This document shows, piece after piece, positions 15,982 through 24,459 of a stretch of DNA of 64,000 bases. Position 1 is the first letter of the stretch, and the number at the start of each line of letters is the position of its first letter. Both the position numbers and the translations under genes were made by a program. Below the pieces are notes generated by a model. It did not search any database. It saw nothing but the letters and a program-made list of their open reading frames with translations, and had not been told where the DNA came from. Source of the DNA: Salinibacterium sp. ZJ450 (GTDB lineage: Bacteria > Actinomycetota > Actinomycetes > Actinomycetales > Microbacteriaceae); NCBI RefSeq assembly GCF_011751885.2, contig NZ_CP061771.1, forward strand, positions 1,364,001 through 1,428,000, written 5' to 3'.

Positions 15982-17490
15982 CTACTTCAGGATGAAGTTG
16001 GCGGAGATGCTGGACCCGTCGTCGGTCGTCATAACCACGGTGAAGCATGCGCCAGGCTTCTTGGGCGTCGACCAGTTCTGGATGAACTTGCCGGCCGTGG
16101 GGTCGTAGCGAAGGCTGGTGCCGCCGGTGGAGATGAATTCGATCGCATCGGACGCGGCCGCGGCCCCGGGGCAGGCGACCGGGGTAGCCCGGAATGTGTC
16201 CACCGCTGACGTGCTGGTCAGCTCGGTGGTGCCGGCAAAGACTTCGAATTTCAGCGGCACCGTGCTGCCTCCCTTCACGGTGTTCCACACTGAGCCCATG
16301 TCGACCGGGGAGTAGAAACCGGTCGGGGTCCAAGCGAGGACGGTGTAGTCGAGCGTTGCGGTGCTCGTGTTGCCAGCGTTGTCGGTTGCGGTTGCGAGGT
16401 ACGAATGGTTGCCGACGGTGCTGCCACCTCCGGTGATCACGCAGGATGCCAGGCCGGAGAGAGCATCGGACGCGTCGCAGGTCGGCGCGGCACTGTCGTC
16501 TCCGAAGTAATAGCTGGCACCCGGCCCGCCAACCAGCTCAACTGCTGGCGCCGTCTTATCGACATTGATGCCGGTGACGGTGTCTGTTTGCATGTTGCCG
16601 GCCCAGTCCGTGGCCGTACCGGTTACCGACTGCTCGGCTCCCTCGCCGAGGGTAGTGTCGCCGACGCAGCTGGCGATGCCGGAACCCGTGTCGGCGCAGG
16701 AGAAGTTGACTGCAACGTCGGTGGTGTACCAGTCATTGTCACCGTTCGGTGCGGCAGGAACCAGCACGTGCTCGATCGTCGGGACTCCGGTGTCCACGAT
16801 TGTGAATGTGGCCGAGGCCCTGTCGGCCGAAAGCCCGCCGGTGTCAGTGGCGTCGCACGTGGCGACCAGCGCACCGAGACCGTGAAACAGGGTTCCGCTG
16901 AGCACCGCTGCAGTCGAGCTGGCGCCGTCTTCGGCATCCGTCACAGCGCAGGTCGCGTCGGGAACGGCACCGATTTCGTAGCTTGCGCCGTCTACAACGC
17001 CAGTCACCGCGACGGATGGCTTCGTGTTGGTGGGCGTCGGCTGGGTGACGGTGATAGGGATGAGGACCTGATTGAGGTAGCTGCCGGATCCGGCCGGGCC
17101 GGAGATGATGCTGACGGTTGCGTTGCCGCTCAGGGCGCTGCTGCTGGCAGTGAAGGTCACCGGGAACTCGATGCCGCACGCGGTGATCGACAGCGGGTCG
17201 GGGTTGGCGGTGACGCCGGCGGGAGTCACGATGTCGAGAACGAGTGGCGCTTCGCCCTGATCGATGTTGCACCCAGGATCCGCGTCGCCGCCCGAGTTGT
17301 TTCCGATCAGGCGGACACCAGCGCTGGCGCCGGTGTCGGCTCCGGCGACCAGCGTGATGCCAGTGCCGGTGTCCGCGATCGTGTCTTGAATGTTGTCCGC
17401 GTGCGCAATGCCGCCGCTGACGACAACGGCGAGAGTGGTTAGGAGGGTGATGGAGGTTACCGTGCCGGTCCGCTTCCAGATTCGGGTCAT
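15982..17490 (-). CDS. Secreted protein with Ig/HYR-like repeats and a C-terminal PxKF domain
   Basis: 502 aa. ATG at 17490 has AAGGGG seven bases upstream; a longer frame exists but lacks this. The signal peptide is clear (basic start, TLAVVVSGG core, cleavage after AHA). Two or more HYR/Ig-like modules rich in Thr and conserved Cys pairs (IEHVLVPAAP, then VNFSCADTGSGIASC; DNAGNTSTATLDY) precede a C-terminal domain with STVPLKFEVF and CFTVVMTTDDGSSISANF, the PxKF pattern common in secreted actinobacterial proteins. There is no sorting signal, so it is probably released. A hairpin (17513-17534) lies in its mRNA leader. Confidence 0.82.
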   Translation of the reverse strand: MTRIWKRTGTVTSITLLTTLAVVVSGGIAHADNIQDTIADTGTGITLVAGADTGASAGVRLIGNNSGGDADPGCNIDQGEAPLVLDIVTPAGVTANPDPLSITACGIEFPVTFTASSSALSGNATVSIISGPAGSGSYLNQVLIPITVTQPTPTNTKPSVAVTGVVDGASYEIGAVPDATCAVTDAEDGASSTAAVLSGTLFHGLGALVATCDATDTGGLSADRASATFTIVDTGVPTIEHVLVPAAPNGDNDWYTTDVAVNFSCADTGSGIASCVGDTTLGEGAEQSVTGTATDWAGNMQTDTVTGINVDKTAPAVELVGGPGASYYFGDDSAAPTCDASDALSGLASCVITGGGSTVGNHSYLATATDNAGNTSTATLDYTVLAWTPTGFYSPVDMGSVWNTVKGGSTVPLKFEVFAGTTELTSTSAVDTFRATPVACPGAAAASDAIEFISTGGTSLRYDPTAGKFIQNWSTPKKPGACFTVVMTTDDGSSISANFILK

Positions 17491-17512
17491 GTTTTCCCCT
17501 TCGGGCCTAATG

Positions 17513-17534
17513 GGCAGCCCTCGGGTGGGCTGCC
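17513..17534 (-). promoter_or_regulatory. Leader hairpin before the PxKF gene
   Basis: GGCAGCCC (17513-17520) and GGGCTGCC (17527-17534) form a perfect 8-bp stem with a 6-base loop, 22 bases upstream of the start codon. It could modulate translation or be a repressor site. I do not recognise a riboswitch class. Confidence 0.45.
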
Positions 17535-17675
17535 ATGCGATGACTGTATTGCTCGGGATGTGGTTTTGCACCCGAATCCCGTTATTAAAAGTGCTTTAAG
17601 GCGCAGGGCGAGTGGGAGAAATGCGCCAGCGAGCATGGCCGGGCCGGACGGGATGGACCCTTTTCGGGAGCGCCC

Positions 17676-18185
17676 TCACGCCCGCCACGGCGTGAGCCGC
17701 GGCCACCACCCCGGGACGTTCCGGCGGTAGTCGAGGTACTGCTCGCCGTAGGTACGAGTGAGGGTCGGCTCCTCGTAGCCCTTCACGAACGCGACGACCG
17801 CGGCGAGAGCGATAGCGGCGTAGAGCAGGAGCCACCAGCTGCCGAACAACAACGCCTGGCCGAGGATGATCACGAGCACCGCGAGGTACATCGGGTTGCG
17901 CACGAACCGGTAGACCCCCGTCACGACGAGCGTCTCGGTCGGAGCAACCGGAGCGGGCGTTCCGCCGTGCAGGGCGAACAGCGCAAAGGCGTGCAGGAGG
18001 AAGGCCACCCCGACAGCGATCGCGATCCAGGCGATTGGCACGACGACCCAGGCCGCGCCGCCCCAATCGTGCCACCGCCAACCCGAGATGAGCCAGGGGA
18101 TGAGGCCCGCGACGACGCCGGGCGCGAGGAGCAGGAAGACGATCGTCCCAATCCAGGCGCGCGCGGGCGAGGCTGCCTGGGCCAT
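17676..18185 (-). CDS. Isoprenylcysteine carboxyl methyltransferase (ICMT/PEMT)-like membrane protein
   Basis: 169 aa from the ATG at 18185 (a longer frame begins at 18263). Four hydrophobic spans, then the cytoplasmic motif GVYRFVRNPMYLAVL and the terminal EEPTLTRTYGEQYLDYRRNVPGW. These are the SAM- and substrate-binding signatures of the ICMT/phospholipid methyltransferase superfamily. In bacteria such proteins methylate small lipid-like or unknown substrates. The true substrate here is unknown. It stands alone on its strand. Confidence 0.88.
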   Translation of the reverse strand: MAQAASPARAWIGTIVFLLLAPGVVAGLIPWLISGWRWHDWGGAAWVVVPIAWIAIAVGVAFLLHAFALFALHGGTPAPVAPTETLVVTGVYRFVRNPMYLAVLVIILGQALLFGSWWLLLYAAIALAAVVAFVKGYEEPTLTRTYGEQYLDYRRNVPGWWPRLTPWRA

Positions 18186-18396
18186 GCGCGTCAGGCTAGC
18201 CCGATTCGTCCGAGCACGCGAGGAGGCGTAGCTTTCCAGGAATGCGCGCATCCGAGTCGTCATATCCGGCGAGAACCGCCCCGCTGCTCGCTTGACAGGC
18301 CTCTCGACGTCTCCGCTAAGGTGAGCGGATGTCGGCCATCGAGGTTCCCGATCACCGTACCGGGACCGTTCCTGCGCCGGCCTTAAGCGTTCGGCG

Positions 18397-18819
18397 TCAG
18401 CGCACCTGCGACCGCGTCTCGGCGAGCGAGTGCTCCAGCAGCATGCGCAGCGCGCTGCGATCCACTCCCATCAACCGAGTGAGGTAGAGGCAGACCTTGC
18501 TCGCACGGTGTTTGCCGAGCCTTGCTACGAGGTCGGGCCAGCGCTCCGAGAAATCGTTGACGAGGTAGAACGTGTGCTTCGTCGGGCCCGGCGCGAAGGC
18601 GAGCAGGGGAGAGAGGCCGCCGCGCCCGCTCTCGTAGCGGTACTCGAACTCTCCGAAACCGATGATGCGGCCCGCCCACACGACCGGCTGCTCGCCGCTG
18701 ATCTCGCCGAGCATCGCGAGTAGTTCGTCGGCCTCGGCACGCCGAGGGCCCGTGGCGCGGTCGAGCACCTCCGCGACCGGCAGGTCCGACGGCGACATCG
18801 CGGGCTGCTTCGCTGCCAT
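18397..18819 (-). CDS. DUF1801 domain protein
   Basis: 140 aa, compact single domain: RRAEADELLAML, VVWAGRIIGFGEFEY and KHTFYLVNDFSERW match DUF1801. The start at 18819 has an AGGAGAC-like ribosome-binding site just upstream. Role unknown; family members are small stress-associated or accessory proteins. It is divergent from the KAS III-like operon, sharing an ~110-base promoter region. Confidence 0.85.
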   Translation of the reverse strand: MAAKQPAMSPSDLPVAEVLDRATGPRRAEADELLAMLGEISGEQPVVWAGRIIGFGEFEYRYESGRGGLSPLLAFAPGPTKHTFYLVNDFSERWPDLVARLGKHRASKVCLYLTRLMGVDRSALRMLLEHSLAETRSQVR

Positions 18820-18932
18820 AGGGGTCTCCTCGCGATCGTGCTGGATAGTCCAGCGTACTGCGGCAGCGAAAGGGCGCGCCGCGACAGCGAATATCCCTCA
18901 CTGAACCTGACCCTGCGCTTAGTGTCGTCACC

Positions 18933-20072
18933 ATGGGCACTGCGACGGCGTATCTCACGGGTTTCGGCCGGTACCTTCCGGGAGATCCGGTTGACAACGA
19001 TGGGATCGCCGCACGGCTCGGCGGCACCGATCCGGTCACCGAGCGCATCCGCCGCCGAATCCTCGACTCGAACGGCATCCGGCAGCGGCACTACGCGCTC
19101 GACCAGCACGGCGAGCCCACCGAGCTCAATGAGGAACTCGCCGTCAAGGCTCTCCGCGCGGCGTTCGACGATCGGGGGATCGACGCGGCCGACGTGCGAA
19201 TGCTGGCGTGCGCGACCACGATGGGCGACGTGCTCGTGCCAGGCTTCGCGTCGATGGTGCACGGTCGTCTCGGCGGCGGACCGATGCAGCTGTTGTCCGC
19301 GTCGGGCGTGTGCGCATCCAGTCTTGCTGCACTCGATGCGGCCGTGAGTAAGATCCGGCTCGGCGACCATGCTCGCGCCGCGGTCGTCGGCTCGGAATTG
19401 CCGAGCCGCAGTCTGCGGCAGCGTCGTTTCGATGGCATCCGCGCCGGTATGGACTCCCACTTCCTCCGCTGGATGCTGTCCGACGGTGCTGGTGCCGTCG
19501 TCGTTGAATTCCAGCCGCACCCGAGCAAGCCATCGCTGCGCGTCGACTGGGTGCGGCAGGTCTCCCTCGCGCATGAGCATGACGTGTGCATGCGTTCCGG
19601 CATGGACGGTGCCGAGTCGACCGTCGGCAATACCTGGCAGGATGTCGGCGTCGCCGACGCCGAGGCAAGGGGCATGTTCGTGCTGCGGCAGGACGTGAGA
19701 ATGCTGGACGAGCTCGCCGAGGCCGGAATTCGGCAGTTCGAGGAACTTGTTGACATCGGACTCGTCGACGTCAAACACCTCGACCACGTCATATGCCACT
19801 ACAGCACGAACATGTTCCGGGATGTCGCGTTCGATGCGCTGCGCCGCCGCATCCCAACGCTTGACACCGACCGTTGGTTCTCGAACCTCGAGACCCGCGG
19901 CAACACCGGGTCAGCGAGCATCTTCATCGCCCTCGAAGAGGCCTGGCGCACGGGCCGATTCGCCCCCGGCGAGACGGTGCTGTTGGCAGTCCCCGAGTCG
20001 GGACGATTCTCGTTCGCTTTCGCCCACCTCACCGTGGTCGCCCCACCCGTTCAACAAGGAGCATCGACATGA
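18933..20072 (+). CDS. Beta-ketoacyl-ACP synthase III-like thiolase-fold enzyme
   Basis: 379 aa. The thiolase-fold triad of KAS III is present: Cys127 in SASGVCASSL, His289 in VICHYSTNMF and Asn324 in TRGNTGSAS. It should condense an acyl-CoA with malonyl-ACP or transfer an acyl chain. It differs from housekeeping FabH in length and spacing and resembles the KAS III branch found in secondary-metabolite loci. First gene of a three-gene operon: its TGA overlaps the next ATG (ATGA). With an oxidase next door I infer a specialised acyl product rather than bulk lipid synthesis. Confidence 0.85.
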   Translation: MGTATAYLTGFGRYLPGDPVDNDGIAARLGGTDPVTERIRRRILDSNGIRQRHYALDQHGEPTELNEELAVKALRAAFDDRGIDAADVRMLACATTMGDVLVPGFASMVHGRLGGGPMQLLSASGVCASSLAALDAAVSKIRLGDHARAAVVGSELPSRSLRQRRFDGIRAGMDSHFLRWMLSDGAGAVVVEFQPHPSKPSLRVDWVRQVSLAHEHDVCMRSGMDGAESTVGNTWQDVGVADAEARGMFVLRQDVRMLDELAEAGIRQFEELVDIGLVDVKHLDHVICHYSTNMFRDVAFDALRRRIPTLDTDRWFSNLETRGNTGSASIFIALEEAWRTGRFAPGETVLLAVPESGRFSFAFAHLTVVAPPVQQGAST

Positions 20073-20770
20073 CGACCAACACGACGACCGCCCCCGCCAC
20101 CATGCCGACCGCGGGCGGGGAGAGTCTTTCCGACCGGCTTGCCGACGTGTGGATCGAGCTCGAAGAGCGCCTCGCGCACGTGCCCGTGCTGAGCCGGCTC
20201 GCCGACGGCACGGTGACCATCGATGACTACAGGCGGCTGCTCTTCAACCTGCGCCAGCAGGTCGTCGATGGGTCGCCGTGGATCTCCCGGGCTGCATCAA
20301 GCTTCGACATCGACCACTTCGAGCTGCGGGCGGCGGCGATCCGCCACGCCGAGGAGGAGCACCGCGACTACCTCATGCTCGAACGCGACTATGTCGCGAT
20401 CGGGGGCTCCCTCGATGAACTGCGCAGCGGCCGCAAGAACATCGGCTCCGAAGCACTCTCCGGGTACATGTTCCACTACGCGGACCGGCCGAACCCGGTC
20501 GGGCTGCTCGGCGCGATGTTCATCATCGAAGGGCTTGGCGCGAAGCGCGCCTGGGGGTGGGCCGCCAGATTCCAGGAGGTGCTCGGGCTCGCCGACAATC
20601 AGGTGCACTTCATGCAGTACCACCAAGAGGCGGACGGCGAGCACACCGGCAACCTCGAGGCGATCCTGACCTCCGGGATGATCAATGACGCGGCAGCCGA
20701 CGAGATCGTCCGCTGCGCGCAGGTGGTCGCCCGGCTCTACGCGCTGCAGCTAGAAGAGCTGGACCGCTGA
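20069..20770 (+). CDS. Haem-oxygenase-fold, iron-containing redox enzyme (putative diiron oxidase)
   Basis: 233 aa, ATG at 20069 with AAGGAG eight bases upstream. All-helical; potential iron ligands stand where the haem-oxygenase-like diiron oxidases keep theirs: IRHAEEEHRDY (residues 91-101), FIIEGLG (Glu154) and MQYHQEADGEHTGNLE (182-197). That superfamily includes UndA (fatty acid to terminal alkene) and N-oxygenases. The annotation 'iron-containing redox enzyme family' would apply. It is coupled to the KAS III-like gene and followed one base later by a conserved unknown, so a fatty-acyl derivative is the most natural substrate (inference). Confidence 0.82.
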   Translation: MTTNTTTAPATMPTAGGESLSDRLADVWIELEERLAHVPVLSRLADGTVTIDDYRRLLFNLRQQVVDGSPWISRAASSFDIDHFELRAAAIRHAEEEHRDYLMLERDYVAIGGSLDELRSGRKNIGSEALSGYMFHYADRPNPVGLLGAMFIIEGLGAKRAWGWAARFQEVLGLADNQVHFMQYHQEADGEHTGNLEAILTSGMINDAAADEIVRCAQVVARLYALQLEELDR

Positions 20771-20771
20771 C

Positions 20772-21623
20772 GTGGCGGAGTTCGTGCGCTCCGACCCCAG
20801 CATGTGGGAGGCGGTGTACGCCGATCCCTCCGTGCCCCTCGACCGCGCTGTGGTGCGGCAGATCATCGACGACCAGCGGCGCCTGTCCCGGCGGTGGCTC
20901 TACCCGATCGCGCGCGTGTTCTCCCGCGTCTTAGTCGCGCTCATCTCGATCGTCAAGCGCGTGCTCCCGTTCCGGTGGATGTCGCTGGGCACGATGGACT
21001 GGTTGTGCGTGTGGTTCCTGCGGCGGTTCGTCTCGCCCGATGCCGTCGACCTGCTCATCCGGCACTTCGTCATCGAAACCAACCTCGTCAACTTCATCAT
21101 CCGCAACACACCGGTCGCGATGGAGCCTGTCACGCTGCGACCCGAGGCCCTCGCCGGGCTCGGCGACCACGCCGTCGTCGAGCACGACATCAACGTCTAC
21201 GACGTGCTCATCGCCCTCGATGCGACGCCGCTAACGCGACCGGCGACGCTTAACTTCACCCAGCTCGACATCCCGCCACTCGACGCCGAACGCCAGCGCC
21301 GCCGGCTGCTCCGCCTCGACATCCAGACGGCCCTGTGCTTCATGAACATCCCTTTCTCGATGGCGCTCACGGTCGAGGAGTACCGCCGCGCGGTGCACTC
21401 CATCCGGTTCGACGACTCGTTGCTCGAGATCCTCGCGCTCGTCTGCGACGACGACACCTTCCGGCACTGGAAGGTCGGGGGACTGAGCCTCTGGATGGAC
21501 TCCAACGTGGATGTGCCGCAGATGGTTTATCGTCATGCGCTCGTGTGCGAATACGCACACGCCCGCCTCGTGAAGCTGGCCGGCGGAGCCTATCCGCGCC
21601 AGACCAGCGTCGAATTCGACTGA
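20772..21623 (+). CDS. Conserved protein of unknown function, third gene of the KAS III operon
   Basis: 283 aa, GTG start one base after the previous stop. A basic amphipathic N-terminal region has a hydrophobic span near 48-63 (FSRVLVALISIVKRVL), so it probably touches the membrane. The rest contains LIRHFVIETNLVNFIIRNTP and a helical C-terminus. I recall similar proteins beside KAS III and haem-oxygenase-like genes but cannot name an activity. It may bind or export the product, or act as the missing acyl-handling partner. Confidence 0.7.
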   Translation: MAEFVRSDPSMWEAVYADPSVPLDRAVVRQIIDDQRRLSRRWLYPIARVFSRVLVALISIVKRVLPFRWMSLGTMDWLCVWFLRRFVSPDAVDLLIRHFVIETNLVNFIIRNTPVAMEPVTLRPEALAGLGDHAVVEHDINVYDVLIALDATPLTRPATLNFTQLDIPPLDAERQRRRLLRLDIQTALCFMNIPFSMALTVEEYRRAVHSIRFDDSLLEILALVCDDDTFRHWKVGGLSLWMDSNVDVPQMVYRHALVCEYAHARLVKLAGGAYPRQTSVEFD

Positions 21624-21722
21624 CGCGTTCGCTGTGTGAAATGCGGCCGAACGCTTGCCGTGCAAGCTACGGTTGGCACAGCCTTACCCCGCGGGGATGG
21701 GCGGACCGCCACAGGGGAGTGC

Positions 21723-22169
21723 ATGAAAATCCAGGACAGCATCAACATCGACGCCGACCGTGCACGGGTATTCGAGGTCTTCTGCGACCTCGAGAATGCC
21801 GCGGCCAACATCGGCGCCATCACGGAGCTCGAGGTGCTCGCCGGTCCCGCGCAGCTCAACGTGGGCACCAGATGGCGGGAAACCCGCACGATGTTCGGCA
21901 AGGAGGCGACCGAGGAGATGTGGGTCACCGGGTATGAGCAGGATGCGTCCTACGTGGCCGAGGCGGAGTCCCGCGGCACCCACTATCGCAGCGAGTACCG
22001 TTTCACAGCCGAGCGCAGTGGCACCCGCGTCGACATGACCTTCGAGGGCATTCCGATCTCAATGGGCGCCCGCGCTGCAAGCATCATCGGCGTGCTGTTC
22101 GCCGGTGCCGCGAAGAAGGCACTGCACCAGGACCTGGTCGACCTGAAGCGGGTCTGCGAATCGCGCTAG
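21723..22169 (+). CDS. SRPBCC (START/Bet v1-fold) protein
   Basis: 148 aa; ATG at 21723 with GGGGAG eight bases upstream. Starts MKIQDSINIDADRARVFEVF, the usual first strand and helix of polyketide-cyclase/SRPBCC proteins, followed by alternating strands (RWRETRTMFG, EMWVTGYEQ) and a long C-terminal helix. These bind hydrophobic ligands or act as cyclases. It is 100 bases after the KAS III operon and could belong to it functionally. Confidence 0.82.
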   Translation: MKIQDSINIDADRARVFEVFCDLENAAANIGAITELEVLAGPAQLNVGTRWRETRTMFGKEATEEMWVTGYEQDASYVAEAESRGTHYRSEYRFTAERSGTRVDMTFEGIPISMGARAASIIGVLFAGAAKKALHQDLVDLKRVCESR

Positions 22170-22219
22170 GAGTCCCGTTGAGGGGCCGGACACGGTGATG
22201 CCGATGCTCGGAGCGTCGT

Positions 22220-22657
22220 TCAGCTGAGCTCCTCGACCAGCCCGATGATGATGCCGTCGGGGCCGCGGACGTAGCAATACCGGTAGATGTTCCCGTACTG
22301 CGCCACCTCGCCCACGAGTGCGGCGCCGTGGGTGCGTAGGCGGTCGAGGACGTCGTCGAGGACGTCGACGACGAACGTGATGCGAGGGATGCCCGGGGTG
22401 TTCATCGGCGCCCTCGGCGCATTACGGGTGGCCACCGGCGTGTGGAACGTCGACAGCTCGACTCGGCTGTGACCGTCCGGCGTCCGCACGACGGCGATGT
22501 CCGCTCGGACGCCGTCCAGCCCAAGGAGCTGGTCCACCCATTCACCCTCGACTGCTGCCTCGCCCTCCAGTTCCAGGCCCAGTTCGACAAAGAACGCGAT
22601 AGCAGCCGCGAGATCCTCGACGACAACGCCGACGTGATCCATCCGGTAGATCGTCAT
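22220..22657 (-). CDS. VOC-family (glyoxalase-fold) protein
   Basis: 145 aa with two beta-alpha-beta-beta-beta modules: MDHVGVVVEDLAAAIAFF and ITFVVDVLDDVLDRL, ending PDGIIIGLVEEL. Metal-ligand positions of the vicinal oxygen chelate fold look present (His at the first strand, Glu near the end). Substrate unknown. Starts at ATG 22657 and is divergent from the DHFR-like gene at 22773. Confidence 0.88.
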   Translation of the reverse strand: MTIYRMDHVGVVVEDLAAAIAFFVELGLELEGEAAVEGEWVDQLLGLDGVRADIAVVRTPDGHSRVELSTFHTPVATRNAPRAPMNTPGIPRITFVVDVLDDVLDRLRTHGAALVGEVAQYGNIYRYCYVRGPDGIIIGLVEELS

Positions 22658-22772
22658 GCCACGCAGTGTAGGCGACCGAGGATTCTCGCCACTGACGAAC
22701 ACCGCGCCGGCCCCGACCAGCACTACGAGCTGGGGCTCGTCGACCGCGCGCCAGCGGGCTACGGTTGGCGCC

Positions 22773-23339
22773 ATGCGAAAACTCATAGTCCAGCAGTGGG
22801 TTACCGTCGACAACATCGCAGCGGAGGAGGACGGCGGGCTCAGCTTCGTGTCAGGGGAGCCCTTCTCCGAGACCGACACCAGTGCGTTCAAGGCAAGCGT
22901 GATGGGATTCATCGACTCGGTCGACACGATGATTCTCGGCGCGAATACCTACGCCCAGTCCAAGGACTACTGGCCGTCCGCCGACGAGCAGGGCGAGTAC
23001 GGCGAGAAGCTCAACAATCTCACCAAGTTCGTCGCCTCATCGAAGCTGGATGACGCCCCCTGGGGCGATTTTTCCGCCGCCACCGTGACGCGCGACCCGG
23101 CCGCCACCATCCGGGAGCTCAAGGAGCAGAGCGGCAAGGACATCTGGCTGTGGGGGAGCTTGACACTCATGCGCTCCCTGCTGGACGCCGGCGTCGTCGA
23201 CGAAGTCCAGATGCGGGTCTGCCCAGTGTCACGCGGCAAGGGAACGCGCATGTTCGAGGATCAGCAAGACCTGAAGCTGCTCGAGGCCACCCCGTTCGAA
23301 AACGGCGTGGTACTCCTGCGCTACGAGATCAAGAAGTAA
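22773..23339 (+). CDS. Dihydrofolate reductase-fold (RibD C-terminal) protein
   Basis: 188 aa. MRKLIVQQWVTVDNIAA, DTMILGANTYAQSKDYW and IWLWGSLTLMRSLLDAGVVDE follow the DHFR/RibD-C layout, a NADPH-dependent reductase fold. Such stand-alone paralogues are common and of uncertain substrate. A related one lies at 35202-35819. The ATG at 22773 gives the family-standard N-terminus. Confidence 0.88.
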   Translation: MRKLIVQQWVTVDNIAAEEDGGLSFVSGEPFSETDTSAFKASVMGFIDSVDTMILGANTYAQSKDYWPSADEQGEYGEKLNNLTKFVASSKLDDAPWGDFSAATVTRDPAATIRELKEQSGKDIWLWGSLTLMRSLLDAGVVDEVQMRVCPVSRGKGTRMFEDQQDLKLLEATPFENGVVLLRYEIKK

Positions 23340-23406
23340 CCGTAGAAGCGCGCGTTACCCTTCTGTTGACTGTCGGCGGCATCGGCGACAGCAGTCAGCT
23401 ATCAGG

Positions 23407-23541
23407 TCAGCCGCTGAACGCCTCGGGTCCGAAGCGGCCCCACGCCACGAAGGCGGCCAGAGCGAGATAGACCAGGTCCGCCACCATGAACTTGAACTCG
23501 GCGGCAAGCAGTCCGGCAACGATCCATAGAGCCAGGTTCAT
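23407..23541 (-). pseudogene. Internally deleted DoxX-family membrane protein (44-aa remnant)
   Basis: An intact 44-aa frame with a strong AAGGAG eight bases before its ATG (23541). The first ~16 residues (MNLALWIVAGLLAAEF) are the first helix of DoxX-like proteins. The last ~20 (VYLALAAFVAWGRFGPEAF) are their C-terminal helix, normally ~120 residues apart. The middle two helices are missing in frame, so the product would be a two-helix microprotein. Position 35 bases after the SDR gene puts it in the same ECF41-driven transcript. It may be decay, or a retained short membrane peptide. Confidence 0.75.
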
Positions 23542-23576
23542 GAGGGTTTCTCCTTGCAGGGTTATCAGCGGCACCA

Positions 23577-24344
23577 TCACCAGGGCACCGGGCCGTCTTC
23601 GCTGAAGAACCCGGCCGTCGGTCCGTCCGCGCCGAGCGTGGCCAGGCGTACCAATACCGTGGCGCCCTGCGCGACCGAAAGGTAACCGCTGTGGTTGTTG
23701 CTCTCCGTGTCGACGTAGCCGGGGGCGGCGGCGTTAACGAGGATGCCATCCTTCCGCAGCTCATTGGCGTACTGCACTGTCAGTGCTGTCAGCGCGGTCT
23801 TGGACGGCGAATACGCGGCCGACGGTAGCAGTGTTGCCATGGGGCCGTCCGGGTCGCTGAAAATGGTCAGCGATGCGGCGTGACTGCTGACGTTCACGAT
23901 GCGCGGCGCCGGTGACCGCCGCAGCAGCGGCAGCATGGCGTTGGTCACCGCGATCACCCCGAAGACGTTGGTCTCGAACACCACCCGGACCATGTCGAGA
24001 TCGACGGAGCTAGGGATCTGATCGTAGGCGTCTTCAGGTGAGACTTGCCCGGAGCCCGTGATGCCGGCGTTGTTGATTAGCACGTCGAGGTGGCCGAAGC
24101 GCTGCTCGACCTGATTCGCGGCCTCCTGAACGGTGGTCGGGTCGGTGACGTCCAGGGTGACCGCGTACGCGTCGCTGCCTACGGCGCGCAGCGCAGCAGC
24201 GGTCTCCTCGCCGCGCCGAGGGTCTCTGGCGCCGATCAGGACCGTCATTCCCAGCGCGGCGAGTTGTTCGGCAGCTGCACGGCCGATCCCTTTGTTTGCC
24301 CCGGTAATCAACGCGATCTTGTGGTGTGTGGTGTACTCGCTCAC
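23577..24344 (-). CDS. Short-chain dehydrogenase/reductase
   Basis: 255 aa from GTG 24344, AAGGAG seven bases upstream. Classical SDR: cofactor motif TGANKGIG (residues 14-21), NNAG (about 90-93), catalytic Ser in VNVSSHAAS and the YSPSK active-site Tyr/Lys. NADP(H) use is suggested by ARDP after strand two. First gene of the leftward ECF41 transcript. Oxidoreductases are among the standard partners of ECF41 sigma factors. Confidence 0.93.
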   Translation of the reverse strand: MSEYTTHHKIALITGANKGIGRAAAEQLAALGMTVLIGARDPRRGEETAAALRAVGSDAYAVTLDVTDPTTVQEAANQVEQRFGHLDVLINNAGITGSGQVSPEDAYDQIPSSVDLDMVRVVFETNVFGVIAVTNAMLPLLRRSPAPRIVNVSSHAASLTIFSDPDGPMATLLPSAAYSPSKTALTALTVQYANELRKDGILVNAAAPGYVDTESNNHSGYLSVAQGATVLVRLATLGADGPTAGFFSEDGPVPW

Positions 24345-24409
24345 GACTAGCTCCTTCGATGGGATGGTGTGTTCTTCTCAGAACGTGTCTTCCTGCCTGT
24401 GAAACCTGA

Positions 24410-24436
24410 GACGAGACAGTCCGCCCCTCTGTGACA
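24410..24436 (-). promoter_or_regulatory. ECF41-type promoter for the SDR operon
   Basis: On the minus strand TGTCACA (complement of 24430-24436), a 16-base spacer (24414-24429) and CGTC (24410-24413). This is exactly the -35/-10 pair described for ECF41 sigma factors, one of which is encoded 1 kb away. The predicted start is ~60 bases upstream of the SDR start codon. Confidence 0.85.
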
Positions 24437-24459
24437 TGCAGGCAGACATGTCACAGAGG
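24426..24459. repeat. 13-bp perfect inverted repeat formed by the two -35 regions
   Basis: CCTCTGTGACATG (24426-24438) and CATGTCACAGAGG (24447-24459) around an 8-base centre. It is longer than the two TGTCACA boxes require, so it may also be a regulator's operator. Confidence 0.85.

Noticed and set aside
15665-16333. Minus-strand frame next to the PxKF gene
   Set aside because: Overlaps the PxKF gene in another frame and is His/Arg-rich; shadow.
17491-17590. Cyclic-di-GMP-type riboswitch in the PxKF leader
   Set aside because: There is a GCAAAACC stretch and a hairpin, but the second conserved GCAAAGCC-like segment and pairing are lacking.
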